Part shown: in pieces, positions 27,058-36,887 of the stretch
Layout of the letters: the number at the start of each line of letters is the position of its first letter
How positions within the stretch are numbered: the stretch's first letter is position 1
Assembly (NCBI GenBank): GCA_947626125.1
Contig: CANQRA010000008.1
Coordinates: forward strand, 1 to 37,007
Source of the DNA: an uncultured Bacilli bacterium
GTDB taxonomy: Bacteria; Bacillota_I; Bacilli_A; RF39; UBA660
Direction of reading: 5' to 3'
DNA length: 37,007 nt
Notes under the pieces: model-generated
Database searches by the model: none
Seen by the model: only the letters and a program-made list of their open reading frames with translations
What the model was told of the DNA's origin: nothing
Program-made: the position numbers and the translations under genes

Positions 27058-27978
27058 CTAACCCATTACTTCGCCACCATTATTATGGATAACTTGACCC
27101 GTTACATAACTAGAATCATCACTGGCTAAAAAGACAAATGTTGGTGCTAGTTCATAAGGATTGGCTCCTCTTGCCATCGCGGAATTACAACCTAAAGAAG
27201 GAATTTTTTCTTTAACCCAACAAGCCGGTTGTAAAGGGGTCCAAAAAAATCCTGGGGCAATAGCATTAACCCGAATATTCTTTAAAGCTAAATTTCTAGC
27301 TAAAGCTCTCGTAAACCCCACAATCGCACCTTTAGTAGTTACATAATCAATAAGCTGTGGGTCACCATAGAAAGTGGTTACACTTGATAAATTGATGATG
27401 GAATCGCCAGAATGTAAATGAGGTAAAACCGCTCTAGTTAAATAAAACATCCCATAAACATTTACTTTCATCGTCCAATCAAATTGTTTATCACTAATTA
27501 AATCCAAAGAATCCGCTTGATATTGAACTCCAGCATTATTTACTAAAATATTAATTTTACCAAAAGTTTCTAAAGTAGCACTAACTATTCTTTCACAAAA
27601 CTTTTTATCGCTAATATCTCCGGATAAAAGTAAACATTCTCCTCCTAAAGATTCAATGTATTCTTTAGTTTCATTGGCATCTATATGTTCATCATAATAA
27701 GGAATAACAACCTTAGCTCCTTCTTTAGCAAAGGCTACTGCCGCGGCTTTCCCAAGACCACTATCACCACCTGTAATAATAGCTACTTTATCTTTTAACT
27801 TACCACTACCTTTATAATTAGGATTATCAAAAATAGGTTTTGGTTTCATTAAATACTCAAAACCTGGTTGTCTTTCTTGTTCTTGCTCGGGAGCTAAAAT
27901 TTCATACTCTGTACCTTCTATCCCAAAATCATCATAATAATCATAAAAATTATTGCCGAAGGCATAATTATGTTTCAA
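27058..27978 (-). CDS. SDR family oxidoreductase (YhdF/YghA-like)
   Basis: N-terminal extension, AIITGGDSGLGKAAA, NNAGVQ, YVTTKGA, APGFFWTPLQP. Confidence 0.92.
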   Translation of the reverse strand: MKHNYAFGNNFYDYYDDFGIEGTEYEILAPEQEQERQPGFEYLMKPKPIFDNPNYKGSGKLKDKVAIITGGDSGLGKAAAVAFAKEGAKVVIPYYDEHIDANETKEYIESLGGECLLLSGDISDKKFCERIVSATLETFGKINILVNNAGVQYQADSLDLISDKQFDWTMKVNVYGMFYLTRAVLPHLHSGDSIINLSSVTTFYGDPQLIDYVTTKGAIVGFTRALARNLALKNIRVNAIAPGFFWTPLQPACWVKEKIPSLGCNSAMARGANPYELAPTFVFLASDDSSYVTGQVIHNNGGEVMG

Positions 27979-28080
27979 TTAAAATCACCCATTATAATAA
28001 TATTGGCTTCCTTTGTAAATTATCCCTATTAATTTTTGGAAGAATATGCTAAAATTATAAATAAGATATGAGGGATTGAT

Positions 28081-29439
28081 ATGGTAGATAACATTTTTAG
28101 AGAATATGATATACGGGGAAAAGTACCTAAGGAAATAAATAAGGATGTTGCTTATAAAGTTGGCTTAGGATATGGCTCTTATTTACAAGAATTTTTAAAT
28201 CAAAAAGCTTGTGTGATTAGTCATGATAATCGTTTATCAAGCGATGAATTAAATAAACATTTAATTAAAGGTTTATTAGAAAGTGGTATTAATGTTATTG
28301 ATTATGGGCTTACAACAACCCCAATGCATTACTATGCTAGATACATAAATAAATTATTTGGTATCATGATAACGGCATCACACAACCCTAAAGATGAAAA
28401 TGGCTTTAAATTTTCCTTTGATGAATACGCCAATGCCCGAGGAATAATGGTTAAAGATTTAAAAACTTATATCGATAATGGTGTTTTCTTAAAAGGTAAA
28501 GGTACTTTAGAAAAGAAAGATATAAAAGAAGATTATATAAATTATCTTATTAGTCATTTAAAGATGGGGAAAAAGAAAATTAAAGTAGTTGTCGACCCCG
28601 CGAATGGTGCAACAACTTGTATATGTAAAGATATTTTTGCTAAATTTAATTTAGATGTCGTATATATAAATGATAAATCGGATGGCAGTTTTCCTAACCA
28701 TCATCCCGACCCTAGTATTGAAGAAAATTTAACAATGCTAAAGGAAAAGGTTTTAGAAGTAAAGGCAGATATTGGCGTTTCCTTTGATGGTGATGGTGAC
28801 CGGGTTGGCTTTGTCGATGAAAAAGGTAATGTAGTTTCAACAGAAGAATATGCCATTATAATTTTAAGAAATATAATTGATAAAGTTAAAAATAAAAAAT
28901 TCTTATATGATGCTAAATGTTCAGATAATTTTAAAGATGAAATCATTCGTTTAAAGGCTACCCCTGTGATATGCAGAACAGGTTCTAGTTATACCCAAGA
29001 AAAAGTATTAAGGGAAAATATTCCTTTTGGCATTCAACAAGTAGGACACATTTCATTAAACGACCGTCTATATAGTACGGAAAGCGCTATTTACGCTAGT
29101 TTAAGATTAATTGAAATATTAACTAAAACTGATAAATCTTTAAGTGAACTTACAAAAACTGTTCAAAAATATTGCAATACGCCGGAACTTAAATATGCTT
29201 CCTCAGATACTTTAAAAGTTGAAGTTATTAACAAAATCAAAAAATATTGTGATGATAAAGAATATAAATATATCGAAATTGATGGCTTAAAAGTAATATT
29301 TAAAAATGGTTGGGCTTATGTAAGAAGCAGTAACACGGGACCAAATATTACACTTAGATGTGAAGCTAATAACAAAGATGATTTAAATAATTTAGTTAAA
29401 TTATTCGAAACCTTAATTAATGTGTATAATAATGATTAG
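28081..29439 (+). CDS. Phosphomannomutase/phosphoglucomutase
   Basis: FREYDIRGKVP, TASHNPKDENGFK, DGDGDRVGFVDE. Confidence 0.94.
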   Translation: MVDNIFREYDIRGKVPKEINKDVAYKVGLGYGSYLQEFLNQKACVISHDNRLSSDELNKHLIKGLLESGINVIDYGLTTTPMHYYARYINKLFGIMITASHNPKDENGFKFSFDEYANARGIMVKDLKTYIDNGVFLKGKGTLEKKDIKEDYINYLISHLKMGKKKIKVVVDPANGATTCICKDIFAKFNLDVVYINDKSDGSFPNHHPDPSIEENLTMLKEKVLEVKADIGVSFDGDGDRVGFVDEKGNVVSTEEYAIIILRNIIDKVKNKKFLYDAKCSDNFKDEIIRLKATPVICRTGSSYTQEKVLRENIPFGIQQVGHISLNDRLYSTESAIYASLRLIEILTKTDKSLSELTKTVQKYCNTPELKYASSDTLKVEVINKIKKYCDDKEYKYIEIDGLKVIFKNGWAYVRSSNTGPNITLRCEANNKDDLNNLVKLFETLINVYNND

Positions 29440-29466
29440 TGATAACGATAAGTTATCGCTTTTTTA
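29438..29466 (+). terminator. Intrinsic terminator after the phosphohexomutase gene
   Basis: AGTGATAAC-GATAA-GTTATCGCT followed by TTTTTT. Confidence 0.65.
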
Positions 29467-29499
29467 AGCAAAAAAGGCAATGACTTAGCTCACTTCCTT

Positions 29500-29676
29500 T
29501 TATTTAACTAGTTTACTAGATACTAATTTTACTTTACTTTTACCATTTAAAGTGTTTTTACTCCACTCAAATGGTTTATCGTAATCTTTAGAATCTTTAC
29601 TATGATTGATTTTGCAAGGCTTGATACTGGTAAAGAATCCTTTGGGAAATTTAGTATTTGACTTTTTTTCGCTCAT
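29500..29676 (-). CDS. Small basic hypothetical protein (58 aa: MSEKKSNTKFPKGFFTSIKPCKINHSKDSKDYDKPFEWSKNTLNGKSKVKLVSSKLVK)
   Basis: Hand translation; GAGAGGAG SD; ATGA overlap with the upstream 41-aa ORF; followed by a terminator-like hairpin. Confidence 0.6.
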   Translation of the reverse strand: MSEKKSNTKFPKGFFTSIKPCKINHSKDSKDYDKPFEWSKNTLNGKSKVKLVSSKLVK

Positions 29677-29798
29677 AGAAACTCCTCTCTTGATATTTTT
29701 TCTTCTTTGATTGCTAAATTTTGCTTAAATTGAATTTTTTGGTCATCACTCTTTTCTAGAAAAGCGCATCCTCTACACCCTTCACTATATATATACAT
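29673..29798 (-). CDS. Tiny CxxC protein (41 aa: MYIYSEGCRGCAFLEKSDDQKIQFKQNLAIKEEKISREEFL)
   Basis: Hand translation; ATGA stop/start overlap with the 58-aa ORF; glutaredoxin-like YSEGCRGC start. Confidence 0.5.
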   Translation of the reverse strand: MYIYSEGCRGCAFLEKSDDQKIQFKQNLAIKEEKISREEFL

Positions 29799-29870
29799 GT
29801 TTTTTTCATGATTTCCTTTTTTTTGAACAAAATTTTTAAAAAAAGCAATGAACCTTGTTCATTACCTTAA

Positions 29871-30821
29871 TTATTGCTTATTATTCATATCTTTATATAT
29901 TGCATAAGCTTCATTCCAAGAAGCATACGCTTTATCATTTCTTTTATCTTTAAATAAATTAGTATCTTTTAAATATTCACCTATATAATTAGATAACTTT
30001 AAAGCACCTTTATAATTTAAATGATTGCCTCCATCTCGTGACTCAGTTTTCCAATCGATTTTTAAAGGATTGCCAATGTTTAAATCAATATAGATAACAT
30101 TATTTTGCTCTGCTAGTTCTTTAGTTCCTAAATACTTACTATAATTCCAACTCTTCATGTTTGGGGTACTAATTAAAATTAACTCTACATCATTTTTTTG
30201 ACATAAATCCACAATCTTAGCAAATGTTTCTTGATTTTCTCTAGGTACTTTTTTTATTTTATCTGTATATTCCATATAGTTTAATTTCTTTCCGGGAGCA
30301 GTTTTGTTAATGTATTTAAAACCTTTATAGAAATTTAACCTACTATACTCTAGAGAATCATTTAAAGAAGAAAATAAATATTTTTTCCAATTATTATGAT
30401 ATTTAATAATGGGAAAATATGTTTTATATAATTCTTGATAAACATAGAACCAAGGTTTATTTTTACTTTCTCGATACAAGACATTCCCTTCAAAGAAAAT
30501 AATTTTTGGATGTTGACTAGCAATGACAACTTCAAAACTTTTATATGCATCATCAATAAGCTCTGCACTTTTTGCCACATCAAAAACCGTATAACCATAA
30601 TTATGCCAAATTTCCATGGGAGATATGCCCGAATAAATTAAGCTATCCCCAATGACAATGGCATCGAGAGTATTCTCTTTTTCTTCTAATATTTCATAAC
30701 TAGAAATTTTAAACATGCCATATTTTTTAATATTTTCTTGAGGTGTTAAAAGAAATGAAAAGGCCACGAATAAAACGAAAAAAATTATAACAAATAAAAT
30801 ACTTTTTCCAAAATTTTTCAT
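29871..30821 (-). CDS. SGNH-hydrolase-like / DltD-like membrane-anchored protein
   Basis: N-terminal TM, VIGDSLIYSGISP block, DGGNHLNYKGALKLS C-terminal Asp/His block; downstream of an MBOAT gene. Confidence 0.75.
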   Translation of the reverse strand: MKNFGKSILFVIIFFVLFVAFSFLLTPQENIKKYGMFKISSYEILEEKENTLDAIVIGDSLIYSGISPMEIWHNYGYTVFDVAKSAELIDDAYKSFEVVIASQHPKIIFFEGNVLYRESKNKPWFYVYQELYKTYFPIIKYHNNWKKYLFSSLNDSLEYSRLNFYKGFKYINKTAPGKKLNYMEYTDKIKKVPRENQETFAKIVDLCQKNDVELILISTPNMKSWNYSKYLGTKELAEQNNVIYIDLNIGNPLKIDWKTESRDGGNHLNYKGALKLSNYIGEYLKDTNLFKDKRNDKAYASWNEAYAIYKDMNNKQ

Positions 30822-30829
30822 GATATCAC

Positions 30830-32386
30830 CTAAAAATCCGCATAAATTGGTTCCACTGGAGCATAACCATCACCATAAGCCCCAAAGATAATAATACTAA
30901 ATATTAAAAGATAAAAACAAGCCCATCTAAGTACAATATTTTTCTTACTTAAACTATCCCGAACTTCAACATTCTTTTCTTTTAAAATACTTATAATAAA
31001 GATAACTATTAAAGCGATAGCCATTATAATATAATCTTTAATATCTAAGCCTAGAGTTAAAACATATTTATTAAAGGAATGGAAAGTAAAATGCGTAAAT
31101 ATTCTCTTTAACATTTGCATTCCCGCCTTAAGAGATGATGCATTAAAGAATAACTCCCCAATAAAGATAAAGAACCAAGTTTTGACAATTCTAATTATTT
31201 TAATAAAAATATTTTCGCGATTAATCTTTAGTTTATGGCAAAAATTAATAATCGTGGGTTCAAATATATTACCTAGAAGAATTAAGGTAAAATGATAATA
31301 ACCATAAAAGATAAATTGATACCCAGCTCCATGCCACAAACCATTTAAAGACCAGACCACAAATAAAGCGATGGCGCCCATTAATAAAGAAGATACCCGA
31401 TTATTAAAGACCTTTTTAACAAAGGTAGTTATTTTTCTTACTACCCTTGATAAAGATACAGGATAAAAAATATATTCTTTAAACCATAAACCTAAGGTAA
31501 TATGCCATCTACTCCAAAATTCGGCAATATTCTTGGAGAAAAAAGGTTGACGGAAGTTTTCCGGAATTTTAATATTAAATATCTCGGCACTGCCAATAAC
31601 AATATCCATGGTACCAGAAAATTCCATATAAAGTAAGATTGTATAAAAGATAGCGCCTAGAAAAACAATGGGACCCGAAAAGCGCACATAATCTTGAAAG
31701 ACTATTTTTACAAAAATATTTAAACGGTCAGCGATAATCATTTTTTTAAATAGACCATATAAAATTCTTTGGGCGCCATAACAAAAACCTTGATAAGTTA
31801 TTTTATCGCCAGCATAGATGGTATCAGAGACTTCATTATAACGGGTAATAGGCCCTTCCACAATGGTAGGGAAAAAACTTAAATACAACATTATCTTTAA
31901 TAAATTCTTTTCGGCTTTATACTTTTCATGATAAATATCAAATAGATAAGATAAAGCTTCTAAAGTATAAAAAGAGATGCCAATTGGAGCTAGATGTTTA
32001 ATTATTTTATTTTTAAGATGGAAAATACTTTGAAAGAAATTTAAATATTTAAAATAAAATAAAAAGGCTACATTAAATATGATTGTTACTAATAAAATTA
32101 ATTTATTAATATTCTTATATTTAGTTTTTATTTTTTTCTTATCTTCTATTTCCTCATTTAAAGCTTTATCTCTTCTATCATTAACATGTTTCATTAATAG
32201 ACCAGCAAGATAAATGCTTAAAATCGATAATAATAAATAGATAACTAACCATTTACTATAAATAAAATAAAAGATGAAACTTGCAATAAGTAAAATAATG
32301 GGTCTTATTTTGCGAGGTAATATATTATAAATGATAATGACAAGAGGTAAAAAGGCCAATAAATATAAAATGCTAAAATAAGACAT
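30830..32386 (-). CDS. MBOAT family O-acyltransferase (DltB/AlgI-like)
   Basis: RQPFFSKNIAEFWSRWHITLGLWFKEYIFYP and LNGLWHGAGYQFIFYG motifs. Confidence 0.93.
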   Translation of the reverse strand: MSYFSILYLLAFLPLVIIIYNILPRKIRPIILLIASFIFYFIYSKWLVIYLLLSILSIYLAGLLMKHVNDRRDKALNEEIEDKKKIKTKYKNINKLILLVTIIFNVAFLFYFKYLNFFQSIFHLKNKIIKHLAPIGISFYTLEALSYLFDIYHEKYKAEKNLLKIMLYLSFFPTIVEGPITRYNEVSDTIYAGDKITYQGFCYGAQRILYGLFKKMIIADRLNIFVKIVFQDYVRFSGPIVFLGAIFYTILLYMEFSGTMDIVIGSAEIFNIKIPENFRQPFFSKNIAEFWSRWHITLGLWFKEYIFYPVSLSRVVRKITTFVKKVFNNRVSSLLMGAIALFVVWSLNGLWHGAGYQFIFYGYYHFTLILLGNIFEPTIINFCHKLKINRENIFIKIIRIVKTWFFIFIGELFFNASSLKAGMQMLKRIFTHFTFHSFNKYVLTLGLDIKDYIIMAIALIVIFIISILKEKNVEVRDSLSKKNIVLRWACFYLLIFSIIIFGAYGDGYAPVEPIYADF

Positions 32387-32389
32387 TTT

Positions 32390-32623
32390 TTATCCTTTTA
32401 ACCTCGTTATTAAAGCCCATATATTCTTAATGGAATTGAAATTCGCAGGGATTATTTCTACCGTGGGAATTTCAATATCAAAGGTATCTTCTAATTCGGT
32501 GATTAAAGATAAAATAGTTAAAGAATCTAAATATCTCCCATCTACTAAATTTTCACAGGTCATAAAATCTACATCAAGATTTAATTCATTAAATATATCG
32601 ATTAATTTTTCCATTTTTATCAC
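32390..32623 (-). CDS. Acyl/peptidyl carrier protein (DltC-like)
   Basis: 77 aa with GRYLDSLTILSLITELED phosphopantetheine Ser motif; within the dlt-like operon. Confidence 0.8.
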   Translation of the reverse strand: MIKMEKLIDIFNELNLDVDFMTCENLVDGRYLDSLTILSLITELEDTFDIEIPTVEIIPANFNSIKNIWALITRLKG

Positions 32624-33768
32624 TACTCCTCTATCTTTGGAAAATTTAATTTACTTGTTTTAAAATTATCTCTTACAAGCATATCTTTATCTTTATTTTT
32701 TAAAATTACTTTCGGTAAGTCATGACTTAAAAATAAAGATATTCCTTCCGTTACACTGTAAGCACCCGTATTATGAAAAACAATATAATCATTAATTTTT
32801 AATTCTTGTAAGTTAACATTTTTAACTAAAATATCATTAATAGTACATAAAGAACCACATAAATTATAATTAATGATTGTATTTCTTTTAGGTATTTGTT
32901 CCATGTAAGGTATTTTCATAGCCATCGTTTGGCCATAATAAACTAGTTGATTAATTCCCCCATCTAAGATAACAAAATTACCATTTTCATTGGTTTTCAT
33001 ATCAACTACTTTGGTAATGTAAAACCCACAGTTTGCCACAAGAGAACGACCAATTTCTAAATATAATTTAGGCTCAATTTTACTTAATAACTGATTTAAT
33101 TCGGTTAAAAATTCTTCTTCCTTAAAATCATCATCTTGAAAATAATATATTGGTAGTCCTGGACCATATTCTAATTCATTAACGGAAAAATGCAAATCAT
33201 TTTTCAGATGATTAATAAAATCTTGTAAATAATTGATTTCTTTTTCAATTCTTTTTAAGGAATGTTTTTGTGTACCGGAAAAATACTCTAACCCTTCGAT
33301 AACAAGATAATCTTTATCATAGTCTTGAATGATTGTTTCACATTCTTCTTTAGTAATCCCAAATTGATTACCACTGGTTAGCCTTAAAAGCAAATGAATT
33401 TTTTTCTTTCTTTTATGAGCTAAATGCGTAAGCAAATGATATTGTTCCAGCGACTCAATTGTGTATCTTAATACTTCCTCGTTCATTAAGTTTTCCATAT
33501 ACTCTTCTTCTTTATAGACACCCGAGATAACTTTTTTCTGACTAGAAATTTTTAAACCCGCACAAATATCTATTTCTCCCGATGAACAAATTTCTAATCT
33601 TTCTACTTTACTTGCCATAAAAGGAAGAACAAAAGAATTAGCTTTAATGGCATAGACAAAATCATACGGTAACTTACTCTTTAAAAATTGCAGACGACTT
33701 TCTAAAATATCTAAATCAAAAAGATAACTAGGAGTTCCATATTTTTTAATAATGTTTTCTATATTCAT
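32623..33768 (-). CDS. Fold-III PLP-dependent decarboxylase-like enzyme (LysA/ODC superfamily)
   Basis: FVYAIKANS PLP-Lys motif, LEIGRSLVANCGFYITKVVD, NLCGSLCTINDIL, GAYSVTEG. Confidence 0.85.
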   Translation of the reverse strand: MNIENIIKKYGTPSYLFDLDILESRLQFLKSKLPYDFVYAIKANSFVLPFMASKVERLEICSSGEIDICAGLKISSQKKVISGVYKEEEYMENLMNEEVLRYTIESLEQYHLLTHLAHKRKKKIHLLLRLTSGNQFGITKEECETIIQDYDKDYLVIEGLEYFSGTQKHSLKRIEKEINYLQDFINHLKNDLHFSVNELEYGPGLPIYYFQDDDFKEEEFLTELNQLLSKIEPKLYLEIGRSLVANCGFYITKVVDMKTNENGNFVILDGGINQLVYYGQTMAMKIPYMEQIPKRNTIINYNLCGSLCTINDILVKNVNLQELKINDYIVFHNTGAYSVTEGISLFLSHDLPKVILKNKDKDMLVRDNFKTSKLNFPKIEE

Positions 33769-35282
33769 ACTTCTACCACTTTCTTTTCGTCTAATTCTTG
33801 TAATTTTTGCCGGTCAATTTTGCCATTTTTATTTAAAGGAAATTCTGAAACTTGCATAAATTTTGCCGGCACCATATAACTAGGTAAGACTTGTTTTAAA
33901 TTCTCTTTAATATCTTCTTTTTTTATATTACCGATATAAAAAGCTTCAATTTTATGCTTTTCTTCTTTAAAAATAACCACTGCCCGGACAATTTCAGGAA
34001 TATCCATCATTGCTTTTTCGATTTCTTCTAATTCAATACGATGACCTTCAAACTTAATTTGAAAATCTTTTCTTCCCATAAAATAGAAATCATTCGCAGC
34101 ATCAATATAGGCTAAATCACCCGTTTTATAAATAATTTCATTATAATGATTATTTAAAGGATTTTGACAGAAATGTTTGGTAGTTATTTCTTTGTTATTA
34201 TAATATCCTAACCCCACAGCAACACCAGAGACACATATTTCGCCCACTTTATTTTTTTCCGTTATTAACAGATCATTTTCATCTAAAAGAAATACTCTTT
34301 CATTTGGAAAAGGCTTACCTAAAGGTATTTTTTCATAATCTTTTTGCTTATTAATAACATGGTAAAGACAATTACAAGTTATCTCCGTTGGGCCATATAA
34401 ATTAACAAATAAAGCGTTAGGTAATTTCTCTTGCCATATTTTTAAATGTTTCATGGGCATAACTTCGCCACTAAATAACACCTTATTAACTGTTTGAGGT
34501 ACTTTATAATCAAGGCCATGAAAAGTAGTAATTAAGCATAATGCTGATACTGCCCAAGTAAGCGTTGTTACTTTGTGTTCACATAGATAATCTAATAAAG
34601 AAGCTGGGGCGGAAAAATATTTTTTTGGTATTAGTAAAAGGGTCCCGCCAACTTTCAAAGAAGTATAAATATCTTTAACCGAAACATCAAAATCTAGAGG
34701 TGCTTGATTAGCAATAACATCATTATCAGCAAAAGGGAAAAGCTCTGTAAATTCCTTAATAAAATCAATAACGGCTTGATGCGAAATAACAACCCCCTTA
34801 GGATTACCCGTCGAACCCGAAGTAAAATTAATATATAAAGGGTCCGAAGATAAATGTTTACTTAAAGCATTCTTTAATATCTCTTCATTAATTGGGTATT
34901 CTTTTAATTCATTAATATTTTTAACTGTTGCATCGGAAAAATATTGTTTAGCCAAAGCATAGTTTTCATCATCAGTAATAACTAACTTAGTTTTAATTGT
35001 CTCTTTAATACTTTGAATTCGTACCTTTGGTAAACTAGGATTAATTAAAGAGTAAAAACAACCAGCATAAATAGTACCTAAAAAACTGATAAGCGCATTA
35101 ATGCTTTTATCCATAAAAACCACGACCGGTTCATTAAACAAATTATTAGCAATAAAACTCCCTACTCTTTTACTACTCATGGCTAAATCTTGATAAGTGA
35201 TTTTTTCATCTTCACAAATAATCGCTATTTTATCTTTGTTAATAAGTAAGTTGTTTTCCACATATTCTACTACATTATTCAT
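33765..35282 (-). CDS. Amino-acid adenylation enzyme (DltA-like / NRPS A-domain)
   Basis: NFTSGSTGNPKGVVISH, LYGPTEITCNCLYH, YKTGDLAYID, NGKIDRQKL. Confidence 0.92.
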   Translation of the reverse strand: MNNVVEYVENNLLINKDKIAIICEDEKITYQDLAMSSKRVGSFIANNLFNEPVVVFMDKSINALISFLGTIYAGCFYSLINPSLPKVRIQSIKETIKTKLVITDDENYALAKQYFSDATVKNINELKEYPINEEILKNALSKHLSSDPLYINFTSGSTGNPKGVVISHQAVIDFIKEFTELFPFADNDVIANQAPLDFDVSVKDIYTSLKVGGTLLLIPKKYFSAPASLLDYLCEHKVTTLTWAVSALCLITTFHGLDYKVPQTVNKVLFSGEVMPMKHLKIWQEKLPNALFVNLYGPTEITCNCLYHVINKQKDYEKIPLGKPFPNERVFLLDENDLLITEKNKVGEICVSGVAVGLGYYNNKEITTKHFCQNPLNNHYNEIIYKTGDLAYIDAANDFYFMGRKDFQIKFEGHRIELEEIEKAMMDIPEIVRAVVIFKEEKHKIEAFYIGNIKKEDIKENLKQVLPSYMVPAKFMQVSEFPLNKNGKIDRQKLQELDEKKVVEV

Positions 35283-35356
35283 AACTACCTCAAAACTTCA
35301 CATAAATTTCACTTTTAATTATACCATGAAATTAAAAAAGAGTATATCACTACCCT

Positions 35357-36094
35357 TTATTTTATAATAGAATTTAACGCTAAAGTTATCATATCGTTTA
35401 AACTTCTTTCTCGCTCTTCCCCACTTAGAACAACATCGCTAAATTTAGAATCCACCGCGGTTAAAAGACAAGAAGCTTCTTTTTGAAAATGACTGGCGAT
35501 ATGGAATAAACCAAAGGCTTCCATTTCTTCCCCTAAAACATTTAATTCTTTAGGAATTCTATTTAAAACTCGGTCATAATCAATATAAGGACCAAAAACA
35601 TCCATGGTGGTAATATCACCAACATGTAATTTATATCCTAACTCCTTAGAAGTTTCAATGATTTTCTCATTTAACTCCTTAGATGGGTAAGTTATATTTT
35701 TATCATAATTATCAAAGGTATATGCAAAATTCGTTTCACTATAAGATTTGGTCGCTAAAATTAATTCAGGAACATTAATGTTGGGATTAACTACTCCACA
35801 AGTTCCAATACGAATAATTTTTTCAACATGATAAAAATAATATAATTCAAAAGAATAAATACCCATGCTAGGCATTCCCATCCCAGAACCAATAACTGAT
35901 ACTCTTACTCCTTTATATGTTCCTGTATAACCTAACATATTTCTTAAATTACAAACTTCTTTCGCATTTTCTAAAAAATTTTCAGCGATATATTTAGCTC
36001 TTAAAGGGTCTCCTGGCATTAAAACTAAGGGAGCTATACTTCCTTTTTCGGCATTAATATGAATAGGTTCTTCGCCAATAAACATAATTACCAT
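35357..36094 (-). CDS. deoD: Purine-nucleoside phosphorylase (DeoD type)
   Basis: VLMPGDPLRAKYIAENFLENAKEVCNLRNMLGYTGTYKG; GSGMGMPSMGIYS. Confidence 0.95.
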   Translation of the reverse strand: MVIMFIGEEPIHINAEKGSIAPLVLMPGDPLRAKYIAENFLENAKEVCNLRNMLGYTGTYKGVRVSVIGSGMGMPSMGIYSFELYYFYHVEKIIRIGTCGVVNPNINVPELILATKSYSETNFAYTFDNYDKNITYPSKELNEKIIETSKELGYKLHVGDITTMDVFGPYIDYDRVLNRIPKELNVLGEEMEAFGLFHIASHFQKEASCLLTAVDSKFSDVVLSGEERERSLNDMITLALNSIIK

Positions 36095-36114
36095 CTCCTA
36101 ATCTTTATTCTAAC

Positions 36115-36146
36115 AAAAAAAACATATTATGAAATATGTTTTTTTA
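36115..36146. terminator. Bidirectional AT-rich terminator
   Basis: AAAAAACATAT-loop-ATATGTTTTTT inverted repeat in the deoD upstream gap. Confidence 0.55.
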
Positions 36147-36236
36147 ATTTTTGACATTAATTTAACAATGACGATTAATTTTCTAATTTACCCCATATCT
36201 GTTAATTTTAAACTTATTTTGTCAAATATTACTTTT

Positions 36237-36887
36237 TTATACATTAATTTCTTCTTCGCTTAAAATATTAGTTATGTATTCTAATGAATCAAATAAACTT
36301 TCAAAAGATATATTACTAGAATATGGGGCAGTAATCTGATAACTTTTCCACAATTTAATAAGTTGCTCACTTGATTTCATATTATTTAATTGTTCTTTAA
36401 TATTTTCTATATTTAATTCAGTTTCTCTATATTTGAAAGTATTTCTTATTGCTAAAACAAGATTTTTAAAGTTTATTTTTTCTTTATTGTCATTTATCAA
36501 AACATAAATATCATAAAAATCTTTCATTCTAGTATTATAAATATCTCTGTCTATTACAGTTTGATACTTTTCAGCAATAAGGGTTTCCAATGTATACGCG
36601 AGAATTGGTATCTTTTTATCTTCAAAATGTGAATTATACATATAGTGGGTTTCTCTTGGTGTTATTCTATCTCCCGTTGTAAGTTCTATGGCAAGATAAA
36701 CCTTCAAATTATCCATAGTTGCTAAAATGTTTATCTTAAATCCTCCATATTCACTTTCCTGCCTTATATCTTTAACACTTTCAATTTCAAATTTTATTCC
36801 ATCATCAACTTTTGTATTTAATATTTCTGTTATTATTTCTTTTACATTATCTTTCTCAAGTGGCAAACTCTTTAATGTTGCATCCAT
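36237..36887 (-). pseudogene. AbiEii/AbiGii-type nucleotidyltransferase toxin, 5'-truncated
   Basis: MDATLKSLPL...ETHYMYNSHFEDKKIPILAYTLETLIAEKYQTVIDR...RMKDFYDIYVL; upstream in-frame LLSSIIGDDERTTKD is still coding but runs into a stop (about 36931) right before it, so the N-terminus is missing. Confidence 0.6.
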
